NCBI RefSeq assembly: GCF_000383575.1
Contig: NZ_KB911579.1
Coordinates: forward strand, 4,239,424-4,303,423
Length of the DNA stretch: 64,000 nt
From: Salinispora oceanensis
GTDB taxonomy: Bacteria; Actinomycetota; Actinomycetes; Mycobacteriales; Micromonosporaceae
Reading direction: 5' to 3'
Shown piece by piece: positions 43,754-53,209 of the stretch; the first letter of the stretch is position 1; each line of letters opens with the position of its first letter. The position numbers and the translations under genes are program-made. The notes below the pieces were generated by a model. The model saw only the letters and a program-made list of their open reading frames with translations. It had not been told where the DNA came from and did not search any database.

Positions 43754-45241
43754 ATGACGAAATCTTTCGATCTAGTTGATCAGCCGTGGATATCGGTCGC
43801 GGCAAACGGCGAGCCGGAGCTGGTCGGCCTTCGGGAGCTTTTTGCCCGTGCGGCCGAATTCGATGACCTGGCTGTTCCGGTGCCGCCGGCGGCGTCCGGG
43901 CTATGGCGAATTCTGTACGCGATCACTGCACGGGTGACTGGCCTGGACATGCTGCGCGGGCCACAGTGGCGGCAGCGGCAGGAGCGGCTGCTTGACCAGG
44001 GCGGGTTCGCCGCAGGCGACGTTGATGCCTACTTTGCGAAATACTCCGACCGCTTTAACCTGTTCGATCCGCTTCGTCCGTGGATGCAGGATCCCCGGCT
44101 TGTTGTCGAGTGTCCGAAGTCCTCCGGGGTCAACAAGCTGGTGTTCGACCGTCCAGCGGGCAACTCTCAGGTGTGGTTCGGCCATCACACGGATGCCGAC
44201 GCGGTGGCTCTGGCTCCGGGGGAGGCGGCGTGGTATCTGATCGCGCAGCTGTATTACGGCGCATCTGGGCGGTGCAGCAGCCGTGAGGTGGCCGGGCAGA
44301 AATTCGCCAACAGCAACGCCGGCCCGCTGCGGGGGGCCATGTCGTATCACCCGCTCGGGGAGAACCTGTTCGAGTCGCTGGTCGTGGGGGTGCCCCCACG
44401 GGTGTCATCAGGGCAGGACGAAGGGCTTGACCTGTGCCCGTGGGAGCGCGATGAGTTGCCGGATCCGCTCGGTGCGCCATGGTCGGTGTCGTGGCCGTGT
44501 GGCGCGTTGACCGGCCGTGCGCGACATGCCGTGCTGCTGGTTCCAAACGCCGCCGGTGAGGCCGTGTCGGATGCCTACGTCACCTGGGCGTGGCGGCTTT
44601 CCGGGGCGGCGTCTCCTGATCCGTACGTGGTGCGTCGGCAGAACAAGGAGGGCGGTTGGTACCAGCTGCCGGCCGACGGCTCCCGGGCTCTGTGGCGGGA
44701 CGTTGACGCCCTGCTGGGCGGCAACACCGAGGTCAAGACGCACCGTCCCGACATTATGGCTGCCGCCGCCGACCTCGGTCTCGACGGACGGGTGCGCGCG
44801 TATGGCTTCGATCAGGACGGGCAGGCCAAGGATCGGCAGTGGTTCATCGCGCTGACCCCACCAGTTCTTGGTTGGTTGAGTGAGCGCGACCCGGTGACCG
44901 CCGACGGCGTGGCCCTGTTGACCCGGGCGGCGGAGTCGATCGGTCGGCGTGTCGGGGCCGCACTGCGGCAGGCCTGGCGGGAGATGGTTAGCGTCAAGGA
45001 CCGGGAGGGCCCGTGGGCTCATACGGGTGAGGCGTACTACTGGACGCGAGCCGAGGCGGTGTTCTGGGAGCACGTGCGAGACGGCCGTTTCGCCGAGGGC
45101 GGGCGGGCTTTCGCGCGGTTAGGGCACGAGGCCATCGACCACGCCGCGGATGGCGATGCCAGCTCACCGCGCCTGGTGCGGGCCACGCAGACGGCGCATC
45201 GGCTGTTGACAACACCGTTGAGGAAGGGATCGGGCGCGTGA
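43754..45241 (+). CDS. cas8e: Cascade large subunit Cas8e (Cse1)
   Basis: 495 aa. MTKSFDLVDQPWISVAANGE, then VGLRELFARAAEFDDLAVPV, are the typical N-terminal segment of Cse1; FNLFDPLRPWMQDPRL and FANSNAGPLRGAMSYHPLG, then LPDPLGAPWSVSWPCGALTG, match the PAM-recognition/L1 regions. A good ribosome binding site (AGGAG) lies 9 nt before the ATG. It recognises the PAM and contacts Cas3. The TGA overlaps the next ATG by one base. Confidence 0.93.
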   Translation: MTKSFDLVDQPWISVAANGEPELVGLRELFARAAEFDDLAVPVPPAASGLWRILYAITARVTGLDMLRGPQWRQRQERLLDQGGFAAGDVDAYFAKYSDRFNLFDPLRPWMQDPRLVVECPKSSGVNKLVFDRPAGNSQVWFGHHTDADAVALAPGEAAWYLIAQLYYGASGRCSSREVAGQKFANSNAGPLRGAMSYHPLGENLFESLVVGVPPRVSSGQDEGLDLCPWERDELPDPLGAPWSVSWPCGALTGRARHAVLLVPNAAGEAVSDAYVTWAWRLSGAASPDPYVVRRQNKEGGWYQLPADGSRALWRDVDALLGGNTEVKTHRPDIMAAAADLGLDGRVRAYGFDQDGQAKDRQWFIALTPPVLGWLSERDPVTADGVALLTRAAESIGRRVGAALRQAWREMVSVKDREGPWAHTGEAYYWTRAEAVFWEHVRDGRFAEGGRAFARLGHEAIDHAADGDASSPRLVRATQTAHRLLTTPLRKGSGA

Positions 45242-45906
45242 TGTCCACGGAGATTGAAGAACGGCCTTCCGACCGGTTCGCGAGGCGGGTCACCGAGCGG
45301 TGCCGTCGTGATCGTGGCCAGCGTGCGGCGCTGCGCCGAGGTCTACGTCGTCCTCCCGAGCAGGCGCACACCATGCATGCCGTTGTCGCCCCATTGCTGT
45401 CGGCGTCGGTGACGCAGGAACACGAGTATGCCCACTACGCCGTAGCGGCGATGATCGCCGCGTCGGTTCGTGACAGGACAAACGTCGAACCCCCCGACGT
45501 CGAGCCAGCGAACGTCACTGACGCCGAGGAGGTAGCCGCCGCAGCGGACGCCGACATCACGCCGCATAGCCGCCCCAATCTGGGGCAGTCGTTGGCCTGG
45601 GCGGTGTGCCGGCCGGGCCTTGGCCGTCGGGCGATGAACCGGGCTACCGCGGAGAAGCGACTGCATCTGCTGGTCCGGCAGGGCTACCCCGGCGTCTACC
45701 AACACCTAGCCGGGGTGGTGCGGCACCTCGGCGCGGTCGAGGTCCAGGTGAACTGGGGGCAACTCCTCGACGACCTCTGTCAGTGGCGGTACCGCCGTGA
45801 CCAGGTCGCCAAGCGATGGCTCCAGTCCTACTACCGCACCCTGCACGAAGCCGACCGCCGCGCCGAGCAGCAGAAAGACAACCCGAGCCTGGAGGAGCCC
45901 GCATGA
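45241..45906 (+). CDS. cse2: Cascade small subunit Cse2 (Cas11e)
   Basis: 221 aa, mostly helical. RDRGQRAALRRGLRRPPEQA, then HTMHAVVAPLL, early and LAWAVCRPGLGRRAMNRATA, then QVNWGQLLDDLCQW with a late RVAKRW-like basic stretch (RRDQVAKRWLQSYYRTL), are typical of Cse2. An acidic insert (DVEPANVTDAEEVAAAADAD) is longer than in E. coli. ATG 45241 is used (TGATG); GTG 45238 is equally in frame. Confidence 0.9.
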   Translation: MSTEIEERPSDRFARRVTERCRRDRGQRAALRRGLRRPPEQAHTMHAVVAPLLSASVTQEHEYAHYAVAAMIAASVRDRTNVEPPDVEPANVTDAEEVAAAADADITPHSRPNLGQSLAWAVCRPGLGRRAMNRATAEKRLHLLVRQGYPGVYQHLAGVVRHLGAVEVQVNWGQLLDDLCQWRYRRDQVAKRWLQSYYRTLHEADRRAEQQKDNPSLEEPA

Positions 45907-47045
45907 CCGCCCGTTACGTCGACATCCATGTGCTGCAGACCGTCCCATACGCCAATCTCAACCGCGACGATCTGGGCTCACCGAAGGCTGTGCGCTTCGG
46001 CTACGCCGATCGCACCCGGGTCTCCAGCCAATCCTGGAAGCGAGCCGTTCGGCGGGAGCTGGAGGAATCGTCAGGTGACAAGGCCAAGCGCACCCGGCGG
46101 CTGCCGCAGGCCATCCAGGCTCGGCTCACCGGATCCGACTGGGACTCGGAGCTGGCGGCCTTCGCGGCGACGCAGGTCATGGCCACGCTCGCCACGATCG
46201 CGGTCAAGGCCGATGGCTTCAAGGTGGACAAAGCCACCGGTGAGGCGCAGGTGCTGTTCTACCTGCCGGAGCGGGCCTTCGACATGCTCGCTGATGTCTG
46301 CGTGCAGCAGCGTGATCGGCTCATCGGCCTGCGGTCCGGCGCGCTCAAGCTCAAGAAGGGTGAGGCGCCGTTGCCGGCCGACGCCGTCCGCGCGGCGATG
46401 GAGCGCCGCAGCGATGTGATCAACCTGTTCGGGCGGATGCTGGCGGAACTGCCCGGCAGCAACGTCGACGGGGCGGTCCAGGTTGCCCACGCGTTCACCA
46501 CCCACGGCACGGACCCGCAGGTCGACTTCTTCACTGCCGTCGATGACCTCAAGCAGGACGCCGACCAGGCCGGCAGCGGGCACATGAACAGCGCCGAGTT
46601 CAGCACCGGCACGTTCTACCGGTACGCCAGCGTCAACCTGGAAGACCTTGCCCACAACCTCGGCGACCCGGCCACCGCGGTCGAGCTGACCACGGCGTTC
46701 CTGTCGGCGTTCATCACCGCCATGCCGCAGGCCAAAAAGAACGCCACCGCACCGTTCACGGTTCCCGAACTGGCCTACATCGCGGTTCGCGCCGACCGGC
46801 CTGTATCACTGGCCAGCGCCTTCGAAACCCCGGTACGGGCCACATTCGACAGCGGATACGCCGAGCCGTCACGTCGGCAGCTCGCCGAGTACGCCGGAAA
46901 GATCTACCGATTGATCGGCGACCAGGGAAGGGTCTACCACGGTTGCGCTAGCGTCGACGACAAAGGCTTGGAACAGCTCGGCGAGACCCGCCAGAGCTTC
47001 GACAACCTGATCGCCGCCGCCGTCGACAAACTGAGGGCGAAATGA
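45903..47045 (+). CDS. cas7e: Cascade backbone Cas7e (Cse4/CasC)
   Basis: 380 aa. MTARYVDIHVLQTVPYANLN, then RDDLGSPKAVRFGYADRTRV and SSQSWKRAVRR, are the invariable N-terminal part of I-E Cas7 (HxLxxxP...N-R-D-x-x-G-x-PK...R-x-R-x-SSQ-x-x-KR). SAEFSTGTFYRYASVNLEDL is also diagnostic. Six copies coat the crRNA. ATG overlaps the cse2 TGA by 4 nt. The frame upstream to 45816 belongs to the cse2 region. Confidence 0.95.
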   Translation: MTARYVDIHVLQTVPYANLNRDDLGSPKAVRFGYADRTRVSSQSWKRAVRRELEESSGDKAKRTRRLPQAIQARLTGSDWDSELAAFAATQVMATLATIAVKADGFKVDKATGEAQVLFYLPERAFDMLADVCVQQRDRLIGLRSGALKLKKGEAPLPADAVRAAMERRSDVINLFGRMLAELPGSNVDGAVQVAHAFTTHGTDPQVDFFTAVDDLKQDADQAGSGHMNSAEFSTGTFYRYASVNLEDLAHNLGDPATAVELTTAFLSAFITAMPQAKKNATAPFTVPELAYIAVRADRPVSLASAFETPVRATFDSGYAEPSRRQLAEYAGKIYRLIGDQGRVYHGCASVDDKGLEQLGETRQSFDNLIAAAVDKLRAK

Positions 47046-47815
47046 CGGGTCTGCTGCTGCGGCTGGCCGGGCCCATGCAATCGTGGGGTGACCACAGCAC
47101 CTTTAGCGTCCGAGACACCGGCACCGTCCCCACCCGATCGGCCATGATCGGCATCATCGCCGCCGCTCAGGGCAGGCGCCGCGGCGAGCCGCTCGGCGAC
47201 CTCGCTCCGGTGCAGTTCACTGTCCGCGTCGACCGACCCGGCACGGTCATGTCCGACTTCCACACCGTCGGCGGTGGTGCACCGCCGGAACGGACCGTAC
47301 CGACAGCAGAAGGCAAACGCAGGAAGGAGGGTGTCGGCACCATCGTGTCGCGTCGGTTCTACCTGGCAGACGCGGTGTTCACCGTCGCCGTCAACGGCCC
47401 GGATGAACTCGTGGGTCACATTCACACGGCCTTGAACAACCCGGTCTGGGGGCCGTACCTCGGACGCCGTTCCTGCCCCGTTGAGCACCCTTTCCTGCTG
47501 TCCGGCCCGATCCCCGACCCCGTCGGCCACCTAGAACACCTACCGCTCAACCGACGCCGCCCCCCGGGCGACGAGGAGACCGTCAGGGTGGACTTCGTCG
47601 CCGGGCAGCCAAGCGGCGACGGCGCCGCCAGCCGGATGACACTCAACGACGTACCCATGGAACCAGTGCCCGGAAACCCTGACCCGCGTCGACGGCGATA
47701 CCTCACCCGCCAGGTTTACGTCACCACCCGCAGCCTGCCCGCCGATCTGTGCGCCGGCACCGGCATCGAATACTTGAACGCGCTGCACGATCATCTGCGA
47801 GGAGTCCGAACGTGA
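47042..47815 (+). CDS. cas5e: Cascade subunit Cas5e (CasD)
   Basis: 257 aa. LLLRLAGPMQSWGDHSTFSV and TVPTRSAMIGIIAAAQGRRR are the RAMP N-terminal motif of Cas5e (L-x-G-PMQSWG...T-x-P-TKSG-x-xG). DFHTVGGGAPPERTVPTAEG and SRRFYLADAVFTVAV follow. It caps the 5' handle of the crRNA. It overlaps both neighbours by 4 nt. Confidence 0.94.
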   Translation: MTGLLLRLAGPMQSWGDHSTFSVRDTGTVPTRSAMIGIIAAAQGRRRGEPLGDLAPVQFTVRVDRPGTVMSDFHTVGGGAPPERTVPTAEGKRRKEGVGTIVSRRFYLADAVFTVAVNGPDELVGHIHTALNNPVWGPYLGRRSCPVEHPFLLSGPIPDPVGHLEHLPLNRRRPPGDEETVRVDFVAGQPSGDGAASRMTLNDVPMEPVPGNPDPRRRRYLTRQVYVTTRSLPADLCAGTGIEYLNALHDHLRGVRT

Positions 47816-48432
47816 CCGCCTGGCTGACCCGGATCGCACTCGACCTCCGCCACCAGGCGGCACGACAGGACCTACGCGACGTCACCGCTTTGCACCGTCG
47901 CGTGATGTCGCTGGCGCCGGACGGTCTCGGCGAGCAGCCACGACGCTATGCGGGTGTGCTCTTCCGGCTCGACCACACCACCGCCGGCCCGGTACTACTG
48001 ATCCAAACTGCACTACCACCGGACCAAACCCGACTGCCCAACGGCTATGGCACCATCGACACCCGCGACATCAGCCCGCTACTCAAAGCCATCACAAATG
48101 GAATGGTCACGCACTACCGGATCGCCGCCAACGCCTCCAAACGAGCGTGGAAGGGCGACAGTGCCGGCAAGATCGTCGCCCTGTCCGGTCAACAGGCGGA
48201 GCAGTGGTGGCAGCGTAAGGCCGAGGGCGCCGGCCTCAACCTGCGCTACCTGCGCGCCGAGCCACAACCGGCCGCTCGCGGACGCGCCATCCCCGTACGC
48301 CACGCCATCACCCTGTTCGAAGGACAAGCGGTGATCACCGACGCGGACCAGGTCCGCGCAGCTGTGCTGGCCGGCATCGGCCGCGGACGCTCGTTCGGCT
48401 GCGGTCTACTCAGCCTCGCACCGATGAGATGA
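47812..48432 (+). CDS. cas6e: crRNA-processing endonuclease Cas6e (CasE)
   Basis: 206 aa starting at GTG 47812 (overlap with cas5 stop). VTAWLTRIALDLRHQAARQD then LHRRVMSLAPDG with the early His (DVTALHRRVM) expected for the catalytic site, and the C-terminal glycine-rich loop AGIGRGRSFGCGLLSLAPM, are characteristic. It cuts the repeat at the base of its hairpin. The longer frame to 47749 is inside cas5e. Confidence 0.93.
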   Translation: MTAWLTRIALDLRHQAARQDLRDVTALHRRVMSLAPDGLGEQPRRYAGVLFRLDHTTAGPVLLIQTALPPDQTRLPNGYGTIDTRDISPLLKAITNGMVTHYRIAANASKRAWKGDSAGKIVALSGQQAEQWWQRKAEGAGLNLRYLRAEPQPAARGRAIPVRHAITLFEGQAVITDADQVRAAVLAGIGRGRSFGCGLLSLAPMR

Positions 48433-49391
48433 GCACCAGCGCCCAGCGGCGACTCGCCGCACCGACCCTGGCCATGCTGCCCCGCGTGGCGGACTCGCTG
48501 AGCTTCCTCTACGCCGACATCGTTCGGATCGTCCAGGACGACACCGGAGTCCTCGCCCAGGTCGATACCCCGAAAGGGGCCGAACGGGTCTATCTGCCCA
48601 CAGCCGCGATCAGCTGCCTTCTCCTCGGACCCGGCACCTCGATCACCCATCACGCCCTGTCCACCCTCGCCCGCCACGGCACCACCGTCGTCTGCGTCGG
48701 CTCCGGCGTCGTCCGCTGCTACGCCGGCATCACCCCCACCTCCCTGACCACCAACTGGCTGGAAAAGCAGGCCCGCTCCTGGGCCGACGACAACACCCGC
48801 CTACACGTAGCAGTACGCATGTACGAGCAACGCTTCGGCGAATCCGTACCCGAGGGCACCACGCTGGCCCAGCTTCGTGGCATGGAAGGCCAGCGCATGA
48901 AAACGCTCTACCGCCTGCTGGCCCAGAGGTATCGAACCGGAAAATTTCGCCGCAACTACGACCCCAATAAGTGGGAGACCCAGGACCCGGTCAACCTTGC
49001 GTTGTCAGCGGCCAGCGCCTGCCTATACGGAGTGGTCCACGCCGTCATCCTCGCCCTGGGTTGCTCACCGGCACTCGGCTTTGTGCACAGCGGCACCCAA
49101 CATGCCTTCGTCTACGACATCGCCGACCTCTACAAGGCTAAAGTCACCGTGCCGCTCGCCTTCTCCATGAGCACCTCCGCCCAACCCGAGCGAGACGTAC
49201 GCCGCAAGCTGCGCGACGAGTTCCGGCTGCTCAAGCTGATGCCGACGATCGTCACCGACATTCAGCGCCTACTCGACCCCGACAGCACACCCAAACAGCG
49301 GCAACCTGCGGCCGATATCACCTCCCTCTGGGATCCGGAGATGGGAGCGATGCCGTCCGGAGTCAACTACAGCTCAGACCCCTGGGACTAG
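48429..49391 (+). CDS. cas1: CRISPR adaptation integrase Cas1e
   Basis: 320 aa. Motifs: LPTAAISCLLLGPGTSITHH (beta-domain), MEGQRMKTLYRLLAQRY with the metal-binding Glu (GMEGQR), ALGFVHSGTQHAFVYDIADL with His and Asp. KVTVPLAFSMSTSAQPERDV is typical of the I-E subtype. ATG overlaps the cas6e stop. Confidence 0.96.
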   Translation: MSTSAQRRLAAPTLAMLPRVADSLSFLYADIVRIVQDDTGVLAQVDTPKGAERVYLPTAAISCLLLGPGTSITHHALSTLARHGTTVVCVGSGVVRCYAGITPTSLTTNWLEKQARSWADDNTRLHVAVRMYEQRFGESVPEGTTLAQLRGMEGQRMKTLYRLLAQRYRTGKFRRNYDPNKWETQDPVNLALSAASACLYGVVHAVILALGCSPALGFVHSGTQHAFVYDIADLYKAKVTVPLAFSMSTSAQPERDVRRKLRDEFRLLKLMPTIVTDIQRLLDPDSTPKQRQPAADITSLWDPEMGAMPSGVNYSSDPWD

Positions 49392-49392
49392 C

Positions 49393-49734
49393 ATGGCTTC
49401 CCTTGTCGTCCTGGCAACAACGGCCGTACCCGATCGTCTACGCGGTGCACTCAGCCGCTGGATGATCGAAGTGACACCCGGCATGTTCGTCGGAACCCTC
49501 TCAGCCAAAGTCCGCGACGAGCTATGGAACGCAGCAAGCAGCGTCGTCGGCGACGGCGCCGCCGTCCTCATCCACCCAGACGACACCGAACAAGGCTTCT
49601 CCCTACGGACCGCAGGAGAACGCAGACGCCGCCCGGTCGACTTCGACGGCCTTACCCTGGTCGCGATGAGCCCCCAAGAGCACCAAGGCAACCCTCCCAC
49701 CCCGGACGAGAGAATCTGGCCGGACGGCTGGTAA
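49393..49734 (+). CDS. cas2: CRISPR adaptation protein Cas2e
   Basis: 113 aa. MASLVVLATTAVPDRLRGAL, then SRWMIEVTPGMFVGTLSAKV and RDELW, are the I-E version of Cas2 (W-x-x-E-x-x-PGVFVG). The C-terminal segment (PDERIWPDGW) ends 18 nt before the first repeat of array 2, and its last codons lie in the conserved leader core. So gene end and leader overlap. Confidence 0.95.
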   Translation: MASLVVLATTAVPDRLRGALSRWMIEVTPGMFVGTLSAKVRDELWNAASSVVGDGAAVLIHPDDTEQGFSLRTAGERRRRPVDFDGLTLVAMSPQEHQGNPPTPDERIWPDGW

Positions 49735-49752
49735 AACCGCAGGTCAGGAAGT
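49720..49752 (+). promoter_or_regulatory. Conserved leader core of CRISPR array 2, overlapping cas2
   Basis: ACGGCTGGTAAAACCG then CAGGTCAGGAAGT immediately precedes repeat 1. It matches the minus-strand sequence next to array 1 at 24 of 29 positions. About half of it is the coding end of cas2, which is unusual for a leader. Confidence 0.7.
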
Positions 49753-51722
49753 GTCCTCCCCACGCACGTGGGGGTGCTCCGCTGATCCTCGGCGGCCTCG
49801 CCGACGCCAAGGAGTCCTCCCCACGCACGTGGGGGTGCTCCGGCGAGCGCCAGAGTACCGGCTGCTGCATGCCGGTCCTCCCCACGCACGTGGGGGTGCT
49901 CCGCTACTGCTACTTGTCTTGGCCAACCGTACGGAGTCCTCCCCACGCACGTGGGGGTGCTCCGCCGGCCTCGCCGGCGCGCTGGAGGACTGCGACGTCC
50001 TCCCCACGCACGTGGGGGTGCTCCCTCGACACATCACAAAAAGAGGCGATGTCCAACGTCCTCCCCACGCACGTGGGGGTGCTCCGACGCCGCGTGGGCA
50101 GCACGGGGCAAACAGTCCGTCCTCCCCACGCACGTGGGGGTGCTCCGGTCATCAGGACCACGGGTGACGGGGCGACCGTGTCCTCCCCACGCACGTGGGG
50201 GTGCTCCGCATCGACCGGGCCTGACAGCCCACAAGTCCACGTCCTCCCCACGCACGTGGGGGTGCTCCGGAAACCCACAGTTGGGCGGCCCGTAGGAACG
50301 GGTCCCCCCCACGCACGTGGGGGTGCTCCGCCCCGCTACCCGCAGCCCGACGACCCGCGCGTGTCCTCCCCACGCACGTGGGGGTGCTCCGCTCGATGCC
50401 AACGCACCGAAGGCGTTGCGGGTGTCCTCCCCACGCACGTGGGGGTGCTCCGTCGGGCGCGGTGTGCCGAGTGTGGGTGCCCAAGTCCTCCCCACGCACG
50501 TGGGGGTGCTCCGGTGTGTGCCTTCGCGGCACCCGTAGCCGCGGTGTCCTCCCCACGCACGTGGGGGTGCTCCGTGCTGGTCCAGCCAGGTCGACGCGCC
50601 GCGCTCGTCCTCCCCACGCACGTGGGGGTGCTCCGATCCGGGGGATGACGCTCGTCGGCGCGTATGTGCCCTCCCCACGCACGTGGGGGTGCTCCGGGCT
50701 CGACACCCGCACCAACCAACCATCAGAAGTCCTCCCCACGCACGTGGGGGTGCTCCGGGGAACGCGGCGGCGAGGGCGTCGGTGTCGAAGTCCTCCCCAC
50801 GCACGTGGGGGTGCTCCGCCGGCTTCGTGCCGCTCGGAAGCTGGCTTCGCGTCCCCCCCCACGCACGTGGGGGTGCTCCGGCCATCGGCTACGCCTCCAC
50901 CGTCGTCTCCTCGTCCTCCCCACGCACGTGGGGGTGCTCCGGACCCGAAGGCCATCAGCTTCCCGGTGGATATGTCCTCCCCACGCACGTGGGGGTGCTC
51001 CGCGGTGGGAGTTTGAGCGGGCCGTGCTGGCGTCGTCCTCCCCACGCACGTGGGGGTGCTCCGCCGAACGCGCCGGACCCGGCCACAGCCGCCACGTCCT
51101 CCCCACGCACGTGGGGGTGCTCCGACGGCATTAAGGCCGTCCTCCTGGAGCTGCTCGTCCTCCCCACGCACGTGGGGGTGCTCCGTCCGGCGGGGCGCTG
51201 GCGGGCACCGGTGCCGCGTCCTCACCACGCACGTGGGGGTGCTCCGGCCGCTCAAAGACCACCGCCGCCTTACTCGCCGTCCTCCCCACGCACGTGGGGG
51301 TGCTCCGGCACCTCCCGGAACTAGCCGGGGCTCACCATCCGTCCTCCCCACGCACGTGGGGGTGCTCCGATTTCCGAGCGCGGAGCGTCCAGGCCGAATG
51401 TGTCCTCCCCACGCACGTGGGGTGCTCCGGAGTGGCCGTACGCCAGGGCGGCGCGGTGGACAGTCCTCCCCACGCACGTGGGGGGCTCCGCGTCGCCCGG
51501 CTCGGGTTCGCCGAGAGCGTCCGTCCTCCCCATGCACGTGGGGGTGTTTCGGGCGTATGCGGGGCCTACGCAACGGCGGTGCAGTCCTCCCCACGCACGT
51601 GGGGTGTTCCGCCGAGCGGGACCAGGCCCTCACCGCTGCCCACGTCCTCCCCACCCGCACGTGGGGGTGTTCCGCGTTCACGGTGAAGGCCGCAGACTTG
51701 ATGGCCGTCCTCCCCACACAGG
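49753..51722 (+). CRISPR. CRISPR array 2, type I-E, 32 repeats plus a truncated one
   Basis: Repeats begin GTCCTCCCCACG and end GTGGGGGTGCTCC (28 bp, period 61), i.e. the reverse complement of array 1 as drawn. Transcription is rightward, away from cas2. Repeats at 50302, 50668, 50851 (29 nt) and 51218 carry single changes; from 51402 on nearly all are altered in length or sequence, and the last (51707) breaks off after GTCCTCCCCACACAGGG, so the right end is the trailer. All regular spacers except one begin with G. The exception is 50025-50057, which also occurs in array 1 (40529-40561) in inverted orientation relative to the repeat. Confidence 0.97.
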
Positions 51723-51893
51723 GTTTCTGGAGGCGACACATGATCGAGCCTGTGCAGATCTGCTGGGCGCCGGCGGGTGAGAGCATGCCGTCGCTGGGCT
51801 CCCACGCCCTGGCCGCCGCGCCGATGGCTCTGCGGACTTCTGCACCCGCGGTCCAGCCACCGCCGGATCGGACTCGCCTGAATCGCTCACCTT

Positions 51894-51935
51894 ATCGGTG
51901 GCAGGTCCGCGGTGGTGCTTGGTCCTGCCACCGAT
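51894..51935 (-). terminator. Terminator at the end of the NRPS/mutase operon
   Basis: ATCGGTGGCAGG and CCTGCCACCGAT form a perfect 12-bp stem with an 18-nt loop. The stem touches the stop codon of the glutamate mutase E gene (51935-51937). The 170 bp from here to the end of the CRISPR array hold no gene. Confidence 0.7.
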
Positions 51936-53209
51936 CAGCGAACGGCCACAGTCGAGTCGAAGCGGTCCGCCACGTAGTTCAGCATGCTGGTCAGCTCCTG
52001 TGCGCCGACCGCATGCCCGGCCGGACGTGGCCCGTCGATCGGTAGGGAGCCGACATGGGCCCACTCCAGCCGTCCGTCGGGGCCGACCCGGCTCCTGGTC
52101 CGGCCCTGAGTGTCCGGGTGCAGGCAGTACGGAATGTCCAACAGGCCGCGCCGGAAGGCGATGTGCAGGGCGATGCCCAGGTCCGGGTCGAGTGACCGGA
52201 CCGTGTCGATCATCGTGCGGGCCTCTTCGTACAGCCCGGACTCTGACGGCGCCCAGGGGTGGCGGCCGGCGGCCCGCATCTGCTGGGAACACCGGACCTC
52301 GCGCTCGGCCCGTTCCACGGCCGCGACGTTGTCGGCGACGTCCGGGATCCGGACCGACTCCATGACTGTCTTGACGATGAGCCGCTCGGCGCCGCCGAAG
52401 ACGGCGATCCGGGCGCTCTCGTCGAGCAGGGCGGAGGAGCCGGCCCGGGTCCGGGGGAAGACGCCCATGTACGTGTACAGGACGACGTGGACGTCAAGGT
52501 CCGGCAGCAGCTCGCCGATCAGGCGCCGGAGGGCGGCCAGGGCTTCCAGGTCCTGTTCGGGCTGGGTCTGCTGGGCGTAGCTCAGTGAGATGCTCGGCAC
52601 CCGATGCTGGGCGAAGAACAGGCCTTCCAGTACGGCGATGGCCACCAGCAGCGATGGCGGGCACATCTGCCCCAGCATGCAGCCGCCGAAGCTTTCCAGG
52701 TGGGCCGGTCGTTCCGGCGTGGACATCTCGGCCAGCCGGTCGCATGCGGCCGACCACTCGTTGACCGCGGACCGCAATGGGGTGCGGCCGTACGGTAGGC
52801 AGTAGGAGACCGGTCCGCCCTCGGTGGCGTCCAGCCCGATCCGTGCCATGGCTTCGATGATGTGCCGGGGCCGCGCTGAGCCGTGCCGGATCTGGATCGG
52901 GAATCCGGGCCGGTACACCTCGGACAGCATGGACCTGGTGGTGTCGTCGGGATGAGTGCACAGCGGGTAGCCGTTGAGGCGGGTCCGGGTCCGCACGGCG
53001 GTACGGGCGCTGTGCAGGTCGCCGACGCGGGTGTAGCTGTCGAGTGTGATCGTGCCAACCGTGGTCGCCCGGGCGTCCCGGACCGCGACCAGTCCCGCCC
53101 GCATGGCTGATGGCTCGGCGAAGCCCATCCGGGGCTGGACGACCACCAGACCGGCCCGCCGAGTGTTGTGGATCGCGCCGGCGAAGCCAGTCTCCGGTGG
53201 TGCTGTCAT
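51935..53209 (-). CDS. Glutamate (methylaspartate) mutase E subunit-like protein
   Basis: 424 aa from ATG 53209. GAIHNTRRAGLVVVQPRMGF, then AVRDARATTVGTITLDSYTR and GYPLCTHPDDTTRSMLSEVY, then FPIQIRHGSARPRHIIEAMA (G-x-P-x-Q-x-RHG), ESFGGCMLGQMCPPSLLVAI and LSYAQQTQPEQDLEALAALR correspond to the large TIM-barrel chain of coenzyme B12-dependent glutamate mutase. With the S subunit it converts L-glutamate to threo-3-methyl-L-aspartate. Such pairs are found in NRPS clusters using 3-methylaspartate (for example friulimicin). The frame open to 53734 is the shadow of the S gene. Confidence 0.87.
   Translation of the reverse strand: MTAPPETGFAGAIHNTRRAGLVVVQPRMGFAEPSAMRAGLVAVRDARATTVGTITLDSYTRVGDLHSARTAVRTRTRLNGYPLCTHPDDTTRSMLSEVYRPGFPIQIRHGSARPRHIIEAMARIGLDATEGGPVSYCLPYGRTPLRSAVNEWSAACDRLAEMSTPERPAHLESFGGCMLGQMCPPSLLVAIAVLEGLFFAQHRVPSISLSYAQQTQPEQDLEALAALRRLIGELLPDLDVHVVLYTYMGVFPRTRAGSSALLDESARIAVFGGAERLIVKTVMESVRIPDVADNVAAVERAEREVRCSQQMRAAGRHPWAPSESGLYEEARTMIDTVRSLDPDLGIALHIAFRRGLLDIPYCLHPDTQGRTRSRVGPDGRLEWAHVGSLPIDGPRPAGHAVGAQELTSMLNYVADRFDSTVAVR

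Noticed and set aside
49374..52045. Similar repeat-peptide frames over the second array, up to 544 aa
   Set aside because: Same artefact of CRISPR repeats; no start context or non-repeat domain.
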